From assembly GCA_947627725.1 (NCBI GenBank), contig CANQXE010000001.1, positions 124,001 through 188,000 of the forward strand: a stretch of 64,000 bases of DNA. The letters are read 5' to 3'. Each line of letters starts with the position of its first letter. The first letter of the stretch is position 1. The translations under genes were made by a program, and so were the position numbers. The notes under the pieces are model-generated. The model ran no database searches. It was not told the DNA's origin and saw only the letters and a list, made by a program, of their open reading frames with translations. Positions 42,294 to 51,267 of the stretch are shown piece after piece. This DNA is from an uncultured Clostridia bacterium. GTDB lineage: Bacteria; Bacillota; Clostridia; Oscillospirales; Acutalibacteraceae.

Positions 42294-43754
42294 TTACAGT
42301 AGTTTTTCAAGTCCTTCGGTAGAGTATTCTTCTCCCGCGCGTTTTTTATTAAGGGCGGTCATAAGCTTAGCGACATTTTTCCTTGTCATAGGATATAAAA
42401 TAAGAGCAAGGATTGAAACCGCCAAAAACGCGGCGGGAATAACGGTTGAAATATTTTCCATTCCGCCGACAATATGAGGATCTGTCACAACCGTAATAAG
42501 CGACTCCTTGCCTGCCGTATCCTTTGAGGAATCATAACCGTATGCGGAAAGGAGCTGACCTGCCATAAGGATACCGAACGCCGAGCCGAACTTCTGTATG
42601 AGCTGAGGAAGAGCGGTAATAATTGACTCTCTTCTCTCGCCCGTTTTAAATTCGTCAAGCTCAACAAGGTCGTAGCCCATTGAGTAAAAGAACGTCCAGA
42701 AGGTGCCTGCCCCCATACCGAGAAGTGCGGCGCATACGACAGTCATTATTTTAAAACCGCCGATTTGAGCGTCAAGACCGATCAGTTTGCTGATGATTTC
42801 ACCGACCATGGTTATTGTAAGGAAAATTATACTCGCAGTACGCCTGTCTGTTTTTTCAGCTATCTTTTCAACGATAGGCACAACAACAGCCATTGAAACA
42901 ACCATAGAAATGATAACATAAACTATTCCCGTATCGTAATCCATGCCTATACAATCCACAACCATATATGTGAGGTTTGACTGTATCATTGATGACGCGG
43001 TAAGAAAGAAGAAAACGAATACCAAAAAGAATTTTGCGGGCTTCATCTTCAGAATCTGACCGAATGAACGCAGCGTATCCTTAAGCGTATTGCCCCCTGT
43101 ATTTGTGCTGACGGGCTTTGGAGTATAGACACCTTCAAGTGATTTTACGCAGATAAAGCCGAGAATAACAGCCATAACACTGATTACGGCGGCGATAACG
43201 GCATATGAATTGCTCTTAAAACGCTCACCCAAAAGTATCGCAACAGTAGGTACGAGGGCAGGAAGAACATTGCCAAGCCCTACCGCACCCGCATTTAAAA
43301 GAGACGCTGTTGAACGAATCTGCGTGCGTTCGTCATAGTCCTCCGTAAGCTCCGCAACAACAGCGTAATACGGAATTGTGTACATTGTATAGAAAATCCA
43401 TATCACCATTGATATTAAGGTGTAAAGTAATATCTTAGCGGTCTGGCTTGTAAATCCGGCTCCGACGGACGTCCAAGCAACTATAAATATAATCGCAAGC
43501 GGTAAAATAGAAATTTTCATAACTTTTCGCTTATCGACACCGCCCCTGTCAGTATAATTGCCGATAATGGGGTCGGTAATTGCGTCCCACGCAATTGAAA
43601 TAAAAATAACAATCGAGCTGTACTTAGGCGCTATTCCTACAATTTCAACAAGAAATGTCAGATAATATGTATAAAACATATTGTAAATCAAAGATTCTGT
43701 AAAAATACCGAAAGCATAGCCTATTTTCTTTTTCTTTGTCAACGCGTTTGACAT
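42294..43754 (-). CDS. GPH-family sugar:cation symporter (MFS)
   Basis: 486 residues, about 12 transmembrane helices. The N-terminus KKKKIGYAFGIFTESLIYNM and the cytoplasmic loop WDAITDPIIGNYTDRGGVDKRK are hallmarks of the glycoside-pentoside-hexuronide family. It imports a sugar or oligosaccharide with Na+ or H+; the substrate is unknown. The ATG at 43754 has GGAGGGG at a good distance; a farther ATG at 43784 overlaps a hairpin-free leader and has no such site. It is convergent with the sialidase gene. Confidence 0.88.
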   Translation of the reverse strand: MSNALTKKKKIGYAFGIFTESLIYNMFYTYYLTFLVEIVGIAPKYSSIVIFISIAWDAITDPIIGNYTDRGGVDKRKVMKISILPLAIIFIVAWTSVGAGFTSQTAKILLYTLISMVIWIFYTMYTIPYYAVVAELTEDYDERTQIRSTASLLNAGAVGLGNVLPALVPTVAILLGERFKSNSYAVIAAVISVMAVILGFICVKSLEGVYTPKPVSTNTGGNTLKDTLRSFGQILKMKPAKFFLVFVFFFLTASSMIQSNLTYMVVDCIGMDYDTGIVYVIISMVVSMAVVVPIVEKIAEKTDRRTASIIFLTITMVGEIISKLIGLDAQIGGFKIMTVVCAALLGMGAGTFWTFFYSMGYDLVELDEFKTGERRESIITALPQLIQKFGSAFGILMAGQLLSAYGYDSSKDTAGKESLITVVTDPHIVGGMENISTVIPAAFLAVSILALILYPMTRKNVAKLMTALNKKRAGEEYSTEGLEKLL

Positions 43755-43876
43755 AATCACCCCTCCAATAATATAAGATACCAAGACCTTTTCGGAACAT
43801 TCCTTTGATAATAATATTATATCTCATATCAACTGACATTACAAGAATAAGGTGTCAGCTAAAATCTTTGGATTAT

Positions 43877-43915
43877 TAAAACATAACCACCCGTCAAACA
43901 GGTGGTTATGTTTTT
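43877..43915 (-). terminator. Terminator of the EF-G-like gene
   Basis: AAAACATAACCACC pairs with GGTGGTTATGTTTT over nine bases and has A/T runs at both ends. It lies 5 bases after the stop. Confidence 0.85.
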
Positions 43916-43919
43916 TCAT

Positions 43920-45968
43920 TTATTCTTTTGCTTCGGCAATTACCTTTTGAGCTATATGCTCCGGCGCTCTTTCATATCGGGCAAATTCAGTAGTAAACGA
44001 GCCCCTGCCCTGTGTAATCTGCCGCATTGATGTTGAAAAGGTCGTCATTTCAGCCTCGGGAACCTCCGCCATAATTTCCTGATTTCCGTCAGATGTCGGG
44101 GTCATACCGAGAACTCTTCCTCGCCTGCGGTTGATATCTCCGATAATGTCGCCCATCGCGTCATCATTTACAACTGCCTTAAGCGTAACGATAGGCTCAA
44201 GTATAACAGGCATTGCATTACTGATACCCTCCTTGAACGCAAGGCTTGCCGCCATTTTGAAGCTCATCTCGCTTGAATCAACGGGATGATATGAGCCGTC
44301 ATAGAGAGTAGCCTTTACGCCAACCATTTTGTAGCCTGCAAGGACGCCTGACTCCATACACTCATTTAGTCCTTTTTCAACGGCAGGGAAAAAGTTTTTA
44401 GGAACAGAACCGCCGACTACCCTTTCCGCGAATATAAGATTTTCCGTATCGTAAGGCTCAAACTCAATGAACACGTCGCCGAACTGACCGTGACCGCCGC
44501 TCTGCTTTTTATGCCTGCCCTGTGCGGAAACCTTCTTTGTAATCGTTTCTCTGTAGGCAACCTTAGGCGTGGAAAGAAGCGCTTCAACACCGAATTTATC
44601 CTTCAGCCTTGACACGGCAACCTCAAGCTGCTGCTCACCGAGGCCTGAAATAATCTGCTGATGTGTTTCATTATTCATACTGAATTTAAGCGACGGATCC
44701 TCCTCGCAAAGTCTCGTAAGACCTGCCGCAATTTTTTCCTCCTCGCCCTTCTTAACCGCGTTAATTGCCATTTTATATGTAGGAGCAGGAATATTGACAC
44801 CGTCAAGCCTTATTACATTGTTGGGAGAACACATTGTATCGCCTGTTGAAAATCCGCCGAGCTTTGTCACCGCTCCGATATCGCCTGCTGATATGCAGGA
44901 CGCATCAAGCTGCTTAGAGCCGAACATTTTAATAATTTTGCCCATACGCTCTTCCTTGCCTGTTGAGGCATTATAGGCAGGTGTTGAGGACGTAATTTTG
45001 CCGCTGATTACTTTAAAGAAATTCAGTTTTCCTATAAACGCGTCTGATACAGTCTTAAAGCAGACTGCCGCAAGCGGTCCGTTTTCGTCTGCGGTAAGCT
45101 CTACAGGATCTCCGCTGCTGTCAATTGCATATTCGGAAGAAGGCGCGGGACAAACGTCAGCAATAAAATCAAGCAGCATATCACACGCAACCCCTGTAAG
45201 TCCCGAAAGCGCAAACACAGGGATAATGGAGCCATCCGCCATTCCGAGTTTAACGCCCTTTATCTTTTCCTCACGTGTAAGCTCCTCACCGTCAAAGAAT
45301 TTTTCCATAAGCTCCTCGTCAGTCGATGCAACAGCCTCGGCAAATACAGCTTTAATTGCCTCAAATCGCGGAGCATCAGCCGGTTCGGGCGTTACTTCCT
45401 TTTTTGAGCCTTTTTCGTAAACGTATGCCTTATCCTCAATCATATTATAATATGAACGCACTTTGCCCGCTGAAAGAACAGGTACAACAATCGGGCAAAC
45501 CTGTGAGCCGAATTTTGCTACTATACCGTTAAAGCTCTTATAGAAATCGGCACGGTCGTCATCCATTTTCGTCGTAACAAAGATACGTGAAATACCCTTT
45601 GAACCAGCACTTTTGAATGCCTTTTCAGCTCCTACCGCAAGTCCCGAACGGGCAGAAACAACAATGATTGCCGTATCGGCGGCACGGATACCCTCAGCGC
45701 TGCCCATCGCAAAGTCAAATAAACCCGGAGTGTCAATAAAATTAATTGCTTTTCCTTTATAAGAGATTGACGCAACGGCACTGTTGATACTGATTTTTCT
45801 CTTTTTTTCCTCAGCGTCGAAGTCACAGACAGTATTACCGTCAACGACCTTGCCCATTCTCTCTGTTGCTCCCGCAATATTTAAAAGCGCCTCACAAAGC
45901 GTTGTTTTTCCTTTTGAAGCGTGACCGACAAATGCAATATTTCTTATATCTTCTGCACTATTACTCAT
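43920..45968 (-). CDS. EF-G-like translational GTPase paralogue
   Basis: 682 residues from the ATG at 45968 (MSNSAEDIRNIAFVGHAS), after AAGGGAA. It has the five EF-G domains, with an altered GTPase core: P-loop GHASKGKTT in place of GHIDAGKTT, G3 DTPGLFDF, and G4 TKMD in place of NKMD. Domain IV retains HKKQSGGHGQFGDVFIEFEP and domain V ends RGSFTTEFARYE. This is the EF-G2/FusA2 type, present in addition to the main EF-G in many Clostridia, with an unsettled role. It lies directly downstream of sigG. Confidence 0.9.
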   Translation of the reverse strand: MSNSAEDIRNIAFVGHASKGKTTLCEALLNIAGATERMGKVVDGNTVCDFDAEEKKRKISINSAVASISYKGKAINFIDTPGLFDFAMGSAEGIRAADTAIIVVSARSGLAVGAEKAFKSAGSKGISRIFVTTKMDDDRADFYKSFNGIVAKFGSQVCPIVVPVLSAGKVRSYYNMIEDKAYVYEKGSKKEVTPEPADAPRFEAIKAVFAEAVASTDEELMEKFFDGEELTREEKIKGVKLGMADGSIIPVFALSGLTGVACDMLLDFIADVCPAPSSEYAIDSSGDPVELTADENGPLAAVCFKTVSDAFIGKLNFFKVISGKITSSTPAYNASTGKEERMGKIIKMFGSKQLDASCISAGDIGAVTKLGGFSTGDTMCSPNNVIRLDGVNIPAPTYKMAINAVKKGEEEKIAAGLTRLCEEDPSLKFSMNNETHQQIISGLGEQQLEVAVSRLKDKFGVEALLSTPKVAYRETITKKVSAQGRHKKQSGGHGQFGDVFIEFEPYDTENLIFAERVVGGSVPKNFFPAVEKGLNECMESGVLAGYKMVGVKATLYDGSYHPVDSSEMSFKMAASLAFKEGISNAMPVILEPIVTLKAVVNDDAMGDIIGDINRRRGRVLGMTPTSDGNQEIMAEVPEAEMTTFSTSMRQITQGRGSFTTEFARYERAPEHIAQKVIAEAKE

Positions 45969-46086
45969 AAAAATTCCCTTCTTAAAAATGATTGTTTGTG
46001 CATATTGTATAATAATTTTTAACATCAGTCAACACTATATTGATATTTTTAACAATTTATTTATTATTTTTTAGGAATACCATGTC

Positions 46087-46857
46087 TTACTTATGACCCT
46101 TTATTCTCCTTAAAGCATTTTTTTCAAGCCTTGATACCTGAGCCTGACTTATTCCTACTTCTTTGGCAACCTCCATCTGCGTTTTGCCTTGCATAAAGCG
46201 CAGATACATAATGTTGCGCTCCCTGTCGTCCAGCCTGCTTATCTCGTCCTTAATCATTATTTCGTCTATCCAGTCGCTGTCCGTATTTGAATCTCCGACC
46301 TGATCCATTACATATATAGTATCTCCCCCGTCGGAATATACAGGCTCGTAGAGGGAAACAGGGTCAACAATAGCCTCAAGCGCAAGCACAACGTCAGCTT
46401 TATCCATATCAAGCTCTTTCGCTATCTCCTCAACAGTCGGCTCCTTCTGATTTTTGTTTATAAGCCTTTCCTTGACCTGCATTGCCTTATATGCGGTATC
46501 TCTCATGGAACGGGAAACACGCACTGAGTTATTGTCCCTAAGAAATCTTCGTATCTCCCCTATACACATAGGTACCGCGTAGGTGCTGAAACGAACGTCA
46601 AGGTCAAGATTAAAATTGTCAATTGCTTTAATAAGACCGATTACGCCCACCTGAAATAAGTCGTCCATATTTTCACCGCGGTTTGAAAAGCGCTGAATTA
46701 CTGATAAAACGAGTCTTAAATTACCGTTTATCAGTTCTTCCCTCGCCTTTTTATCGCCCGCGTGGGCTTTCTTTAAGAGCTCAATTTTTTCATCCTCCTT
46801 AAGCACCTTGAGCTGACTTGTGTTGATTCCGCAAATTTCCACCTTGTTATACTGCAC
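46087..46857 (-). CDS. sigG: RNA polymerase sporulation sigma factor sigma-G
   Basis: 256 residues, full length. It begins NKVEICGINTSQLKVLKEDE, the N-terminal tag of SigG, then region 2 (NGNLRLVLSVIQRFSNRGEN, DDLFQVGVIGLIKAIDNFNL), region 3 (EPTVEEIAKELDMDKADVVL) and region 4 (GKTQMEVAKEVGISQAQVSR). It drives late forespore genes, so the organism is likely a spore former or descended from one. It is normally followed by spore genes, but here by an EF-G paralogue. Confidence 0.95.
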   Translation of the reverse strand: MQYNKVEICGINTSQLKVLKEDEKIELLKKAHAGDKKAREELINGNLRLVLSVIQRFSNRGENMDDLFQVGVIGLIKAIDNFNLDLDVRFSTYAVPMCIGEIRRFLRDNNSVRVSRSMRDTAYKAMQVKERLINKNQKEPTVEEIAKELDMDKADVVLALEAIVDPVSLYEPVYSDGGDTIYVMDQVGDSNTDSDWIDEIMIKDEISRLDDRERNIMYLRFMQGKTQMEVAKEVGISQAQVSRLEKNALRRIKGHK

Positions 46858-46928
46858 ATATATCTTCCTTTACTTTTTTATGTACAGAATAATCATAAAA
46901 ATTGTTAAAAATAACTTCCTATATGAAC

Positions 46929-46963
46929 AAAAAACTCCCATCAATATTATTGACAGGAGTTAA
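46929..46963 (-). terminator. Terminator of the P-loop kinase gene
   Basis: On the minus strand AACTCCTGTCAATA pairs with TATTGATGGGAGTT (two mismatches) and is followed by a TTTTTTG run. Confidence 0.75.
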
Positions 46964-46968
46964 TAAAA

Positions 46969-47493
46969 TTATTGAAATATATCGGAGTTATTTAAAGAAT
47001 TTATATAGTCGTTTACCTGCTTCCTGCTTGTGAGCCAAAGTGTTTTTGATTTGTACCGATTATAGACGCTTTTATAGTTGTTTCGCTTTTTTCTTGTTCT
47101 TCCCGTGAAAAGTATCCATAAAATAAATTCAAGATCAATTTTTTCATCACAGCCCTTAGCCATATCGGGACGTGTTTTACCCTTGTACATAAAATACCTT
47201 TTAAACGCGGATTTAAGACAGAAAAATCTGTTGAAGCTGAGAATAAATATTTGATCAGCCTGCTCTAATCTTTCAGCACGGAAAAGGCTCTTATAATTGC
47301 CGTCAATCACCCAGCTTTCATTTTTCATAAATTCTCTTACAATTTCTTCTCTTTCTTCCTTGCCCCTTTCCTGCCAGCCGTATGTCCAGCCGACACTGTC
47401 AAGATAAAGTACGGGTATATTATAGTGTTTGGCAAGTATTCCCGAGAGTGTTGACTTTCCCGCGCCGCTGTAGCCTAATACCGCGATTTTCAT
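46969..47493 (-). CDS. P-loop nucleotide kinase-like protein (FlaR / topology-modulation type)
   Basis: 174 residues. It has a Walker A motif at the N-terminus (IAVLGYSGAGKSTLSG), a conserved DSVGWTYGWQERGKEE substrate loop and WVIDGNYKSLF. These match the small adenylate-kinase-like proteins annotated as topology modulators. The real substrate is unknown. Its start overlaps the stop of the AraC-GyrI gene by 4 bases (ATGA), so they form an operon. Confidence 0.7.
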   Translation of the reverse strand: MKIAVLGYSGAGKSTLSGILAKHYNIPVLYLDSVGWTYGWQERGKEEREEIVREFMKNESWVIDGNYKSLFRAERLEQADQIFILSFNRFFCLKSAFKRYFMYKGKTRPDMAKGCDEKIDLEFILWILFTGRTRKKRNNYKSVYNRYKSKTLWLTSRKQVNDYINSLNNSDIFQ

Positions 47494-48395
47494 TTTTCAA
47501 GTCTTACAGGGATATATATTTCTATATACCTGTCCTCCTTTCTGTCATTATACCAGTGATATACAACAAGCTCAGGCGTTGACATAAGCTGGTAGTTTGT
47601 ACTCGGCAGCCATTCACAGAAAATCTGTCTGCATAATTTAATATAGCTTTCCGTCGGATGAGATTCGCTTTTTGTCTTAAATACCGCATAAGATACCTTT
47701 GGCATAGTTATTTCACATATAGGAAATTGCTTTTCCGTTTTTTCGTCAAGCCGCAAATTATTGTCCACAGGCTGCGCATAATAAAAATCATAGCCGTCGT
47801 CCCCAACATTGTCAATAATGCAGTAATCAACATCGTCATTAAAATTATCAGAAAAAACTGCGGACATTCCTTTAAGCATCCACTGCTTATTTCTTGTCGA
47901 CAGAAACAAATCGCGCTCCTGCCTTCGCCTTTCGTCGCCATAGGGAATCCCTTCAAAATGCCTTTTATATCCGAAAAAGGTCCTTTTCTCCATTTCAAGC
48001 ACTCTGTAATCTATAAAATTCCCGCCCTCCACGGATTCGTAATTTGATAAACGCGAAAAGGATTTAAGATGGGCGCTTGATTTTCTTGCCTGCGAGGGAG
48101 TTATTCCGTGAAATTTGGTAAATGCTCTTGTAAAGCTTTCGGGATTTTCGTATCCGTACTTTATTGCCAAATCAAGTATTTTTATATTAGAGCCTTTAAG
48201 CTCCGCGCCCGCGAGGGTCATACGTCTCGCCCTTATGTACTCGCCCAAAGTGCACCCTGCAAAAACTGAAAACATACGCTGAAAATGATAGCTTGAGCAG
48301 TAGGCGCACGATGCAATATCCTCATAATCAAGCTTATTCATAAGATTGTTTTCAATATATTCAATTGCCGTTTCAACACCTGTTATCCAGTTCAT
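47490..48395 (-). CDS. AraC-family regulator with GyrI-like effector domain
   Basis: 301 residues. The N-terminal double HTH (KLDYEDIASCAYCSSYHFQR, ILDLAIKYGYENPESFTRAF, HGITPSQARK) occupies 1-105. The C-terminal GyrI-like small-molecule-binding fold (MEKRTFFGYKRHFEGIPYGD, ICEITMPKVSYAVFK, ELVVYHWYNDRKEDRYIEIY) is found in SoxS-like multidrug regulators. AAGGAGGTG lies 6 bases before the ATG at 48395. It is coupled to the P-loop protein. Confidence 0.88.
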   Translation of the reverse strand: MNWITGVETAIEYIENNLMNKLDYEDIASCAYCSSYHFQRMFSVFAGCTLGEYIRARRMTLAGAELKGSNIKILDLAIKYGYENPESFTRAFTKFHGITPSQARKSSAHLKSFSRLSNYESVEGGNFIDYRVLEMEKRTFFGYKRHFEGIPYGDERRRQERDLFLSTRNKQWMLKGMSAVFSDNFNDDVDYCIIDNVGDDGYDFYYAQPVDNNLRLDEKTEKQFPICEITMPKVSYAVFKTKSESHPTESYIKLCRQIFCEWLPSTNYQLMSTPELVVYHWYNDRKEDRYIEIYIPVRLEK

Positions 48396-48706
48396 AGCGC
48401 ACCTCCTTATAATTTCAAGCACATCTGTTTAAACATTTTATCACATAATGATACTATAATCCTGACTTTTTGTGCGATGTTAAAAAAATAAACATATAAA
48501 AAAAGACTTAGGCATTCCTAAGTTTCAGCCTGTAGAAAACGAGGCTGTCTCTTCCGTGAGACAGCCCCGTTTACTTCTTGTATTGTCATTTGTCAAAGCT
48601 GGGGTTAAAGGCGTAATAGTTTTTACTGTCTAATTTATCTGTAACAATCCTCAGCCCTTCACCTCGTCAACAATCTTGTAGAAAATACGACCGATAACTC
48701 AAAATT
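48396..48706. other. Intergenic region with a hairpin and a possible gene remnant
   Basis: A perfect stem GGCTGTCTC/GAGACAGCC (48544-48567) shares its core with the hairpin at 20750-20790. On the minus strand at about 48590-48695, two frames together could read IGRIFYKIVDEVKG and LRIVTDKLDSKNYYAFNPSF, suggesting a frameshifted C-terminal gene fragment. I cannot name its family. No intact gene is seen. Confidence 0.35.
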
Positions 48707-49981
48707 TTATATTCCGATTTTTAATTCATTAATAATCCATTTTAACATGTCAATATTAGTTTTCGTCAGATACTCATACTTATCATATTCGTTGAAATAG
48801 GCAATACATATAATCTGAATGGAATAAACTACATAAGGCAAAGCCTGTTTTTCGTCTGCTGTTAAATGATTTATGCTTTCGTAACCTGATACAATCTTAT
48901 CCAATATTTCAAACCATATATTTTTATCTATACTCTGATTTGAAAAGCATTCAGACAATATTGCTGTTGCGCAATAGCAAATGTCGAATATTCTGATGTT
49001 AACCTCTGTTAAATCAAAGTCTATAAAGCCTCTGAATTCACCTTTGTCAAAAATCATATTTGACGGATTTATGTCACGGTGGATAATCTGCATCGGCAGT
49101 TTATCAATAATAAAACTGAATTCCTCAAGAAAATCTTCATTTAAATTGACAAAGTTCTGAACTTTCGGCAACGCGGATTTTACATCATTGAGAATATTGG
49201 CTTTTCTGAAATTGCTCTCGTCAAATGTTTTCAGTGCATTGTGAAGCCTTGCGATGTTTTCGCCTATCTTATATGCAATATTGGTATTTTTGAAAATATC
49301 CTCACATTTCAGCTGACCGCCTTTGATTCGTTTCGTTACGATAAAATAAAGCTCGCCGTCCTGCAGATAATCGGAACCGTCAGCAGTTTTAATGATTTCG
49401 GCAACAGGTAAATTTGATTTTGCAAGACTGTTTGTTATGCTGATACTATTCTTTATACTGCCGTAATTAGCAGAAAATTTGATTACATAATCATCACCTA
49501 TATAGTAAGTATTTTCACTTTGCCTGCCTGTATTTTCATTGTAAATATTTCCAATGCATTCGCTCTGTAAATTCCAATAATGAAGCAGTTTTTGTATTTT
49601 GTTTTTTGAAATCATAATATGTTCCTCCTGCAAAATGTTAATCTTATAGGGCTTTTCGCCTTTATAAGATTTGATGAATTCGGAGGGTGAACAATTGAAT
49701 TCACGCTTAAAAGCCTTGTAAAATCCGGCATAAGTTTCAAAGCCATAAGACAGCGCAATATCAACCTTGGTCATTCCGTTTGACATATCATAGACAGCAT
49801 AAATTAATCTTCTTCGCCTAATGTATTCACTCGGAGATATACCGACATGGTATAAAAACAACCTGCAAAAATGCACATGGGAATATCCTGCCGCGCTGCA
49901 CAACTCACCTATATTGATTTCAGCCTTGAGATTATTCTCAATATAATCAAGAATATTTTGAATTATTTTGCGGTTATCCAT
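48707..49981 (-). CDS. AraC HTH domain fused to an aminoglycoside-phosphotransferase-like kinase
   Basis: 424 residues. An N-terminal AraC double HTH (INIGELCSAAGYSHVHFCRL, TKVDIALSYGFETYAGFYKA) fills about 1-110. A complete APH-type kinase follows from about 123 to 424, with the catalytic HRDINPSN near residue 300 and FIDFDL. At 49615 an in-frame ATG is preceded by AGGAGG at the right distance, so the kinase could also be made alone (302 residues, normal APH length). The fusion may sense and modify one small molecule; the substrate is unknown. The ATG at 49981 has AAAGGAGG. Confidence 0.82.
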   Translation of the reverse strand: MDNRKIIQNILDYIENNLKAEINIGELCSAAGYSHVHFCRLFLYHVGISPSEYIRRRRLIYAVYDMSNGMTKVDIALSYGFETYAGFYKAFKREFNCSPSEFIKSYKGEKPYKINILQEEHIMISKNKIQKLLHYWNLQSECIGNIYNENTGRQSENTYYIGDDYVIKFSANYGSIKNSISITNSLAKSNLPVAEIIKTADGSDYLQDGELYFIVTKRIKGGQLKCEDIFKNTNIAYKIGENIARLHNALKTFDESNFRKANILNDVKSALPKVQNFVNLNEDFLEEFSFIIDKLPMQIIHRDINPSNMIFDKGEFRGFIDFDLTEVNIRIFDICYCATAILSECFSNQSIDKNIWFEILDKIVSGYESINHLTADEKQALPYVVYSIQIICIAYFNEYDKYEYLTKTNIDMLKWIINELKIGI

Positions 49982-50065
49982 TGTTTCCTCCTTTCCTAAC
50001 ACCTGCAAGTGTAACTGCATTATAACACATAATATTTCAAAAACATTTCCGATTATATCATTTTA

Positions 50066-50094
50066 TTGACAACAACGCACTAATAAAATATCAT
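50066..50094 (+). promoter_or_regulatory. Promoter implying a leaderless phosphatase mRNA
   Basis: TTGACA (50066-50071), a 17-base spacer and TATCAT (50089-50094). The expected start of transcription, about 7 bases on, falls at the ATG at 50101, and no Shine-Dalgarno precedes that ATG. Confidence 0.55.
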
Positions 50095-50100
50095 ATAGAT

Positions 50101-50567
50101 ATGATTAAGATTATGTTTGTGTGCCACGGCAACATCTGCCGTTCGCCGATGGCTGAGTTTATTTTTAAGGATATGGTCAGACGAAAGGGTTTGGAGAATG
50201 ATTTTGTAATTGCCTCGTCTGCTACCAGTACAGAAGAAATATGGAACGGAATCGGCAATCCTGTTTATCCTCCCGCAAAGGCTGTTCTTGAAAGACACGG
50301 AATTGACACAAGCGGCAAAAGAGCCGTTCAGCTTAAAGCGAGTGATTACGATAAATACGATTTATTTATCGGTATGGACAGCGCCAACATTCGCAATATG
50401 ACTCGTATTCTCGGCGGAGATAGGGACAGCAAAATCCATAAACTGACGGAATACACAGGCAGCAGCGCAGATGTTTCCGACCCTTGGTATACCCGTGATT
50501 TTGAAGATGCTATATGGACATTTATGCAGGTTGCGAAGCGTTGCTTGATTCATTTAATATGGATTAA
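50101..50567 (+). pseudogene. Low-molecular-weight protein-tyrosine phosphatase, frameshifted near its end
   Basis: The active-site loop VCHGNICRSPMAEF (CX5R) opens the protein and DVSDPWYTRDFEDA carries the late acid Asp. After that the frame is shifted by one base near 50510. The family ending YMDIYAGCEALLDSFNMD can be read in the other frame, stopping at 50567. Without the repair the ORF runs to 50631 with an unrelated tail. The catalytic residues all precede the shift, so partial activity is possible. It is flanked downstream by other gene remnants. Confidence 0.75.
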
Positions 50568-50598
50568 ATTGAAAAACAGATATCTGCATGTTGATTTT

Positions 50599-50621
50599 CA
50601 AAGTGCAATAATTGCACTTTG
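50599..50621. repeat. Palindromic repeat copy 1
   Basis: CAAAGTGCAAT-A-ATTGCACTTTG, perfect 11-base arms around one base. A diverged copy lies at 52323-52349, on the other side of the MmcQ and Fic genes. Confidence 0.45.
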
Positions 50622-50711
50622 GAAGAATTAGACATTCTAAATGTTATTGCAGAAAATCCGTCAATTATTCAAAAGGCGTTAGCCGAAAAAATTGGAAAAT
50701 CAGAAAAATGA
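50619..50711 (+). pseudogene. Winged-helix DNA-binding fragment
   Basis: A 30-codon frame encoding LEELDILNVIAENPSIIQKA, then LAEKIGKSEK, cut off by a stop. This is the first half of an HTH of the kind seen at the ends of MarR- or AlbA-type proteins. No start site or preceding domain remains. Confidence 0.45.
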
Positions 50712-50814
50712 ACAGGAGAATTGCGGAAAATGTTCAGATTTTCCTTGCGGCAAATTATTGGAATATGCAAAATCCCAAAATTCCGAGAGAGTTGATAATT
50801 TAAGGAATTTATAG
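50695..50814 (+). pseudogene. C-terminal remnant of a DUF3795-type Cys-rich protein
   Basis: The frame reads ENCGKCSDFPCGKLLEYAKS then SERVDNLRNL and a stop. The CGKCSDFPC cluster followed by an ERVDNL helix resembles the end of DUF3795 proteins. The N-terminal part is missing. It ends one base before the MmcQ/YjbR start. Confidence 0.45.
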
Positions 50815-50815
50815 T

Positions 50816-51133
50816 ATGAAATATGATTGGATAGATGATTTTTTACTTAGTAAAAAAGGTGTTACAAAGGACTTTCAGGCAGACTGGAATTGGATAAGAT
50901 ACAAGGTTGATGACAAGATGTTCGTTGCAATTTGTCTTAATTCCGACAACAATCCTAAATATATTACATTAAAGTTAAATCCTATTGACGGCGAATTTTT
51001 TAGAAATAACTATGAGGATATTATCCCCGGTTATTATATGAACAAACTCCATTGGAATTCCATAAAAGCCGACGGCAATGTTCCTGATAATATTGTTAAG
51101 GAATTATTGGATAAATCTACAACGAAATTCTGA
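50816..51133 (+). CDS. MmcQ/YjbR family protein
   Basis: 105 residues, with the family's CyaY-like strand pattern: NWIRYKVDDKMFVAICLNSD, KYITLKLNPIDGEFFRNNYE, IIPGYYMNKLHWNSIKADG. The PGYYMNKLHWNS segment is characteristic. These are small putative DNA-binding proteins of unknown role. AAGGAA precedes the ATG. Confidence 0.75.
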   Translation: MKYDWIDDFLLSKKGVTKDFQADWNWIRYKVDDKMFVAICLNSDNNPKYITLKLNPIDGEFFRNNYEDIIPGYYMNKLHWNSIKADGNVPDNIVKELLDKSTTKF

Positions 51134-51206
51134 ACAAACTTACAAAGAAAAAAAGAGCAGAAATATTATCATTATAAAACCAGTTCAATAATTTTATGGA
51201 TACATT

Positions 51207-51267
51207 AAAATAGGAACAATATCAATTACAATAAATCCTTGATATTGTTCCTATTTTGCGTTATAAT
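51207..51267 (+). promoter_or_regulatory. Fic promoter inside a perfect 19-base inverted repeat
   Basis: AAAATAGGAACAATATCAA (51207-51225) is mirrored exactly at 51239-51257 across 13 bases. The right arm contains the -35 TTGATA (51239-51244), and TATAAT (51262-51267) follows a 17-base spacer. A protein bound to the repeat would block polymerase. The Fic protein has an N-terminal DNA-binding helix, so autoregulation is plausible. As RNA the repeat could also be a terminator of upstream transcription, but a T-run is absent. Confidence 0.65.

Noticed and set aside
48544-48570. Hairpin sharing a core with 20750-20790 as a REP element
   Set aside because: Both are ordinary terminator-like stems with a common GAGACAGCC core; two copies are too few to claim a repeat family.
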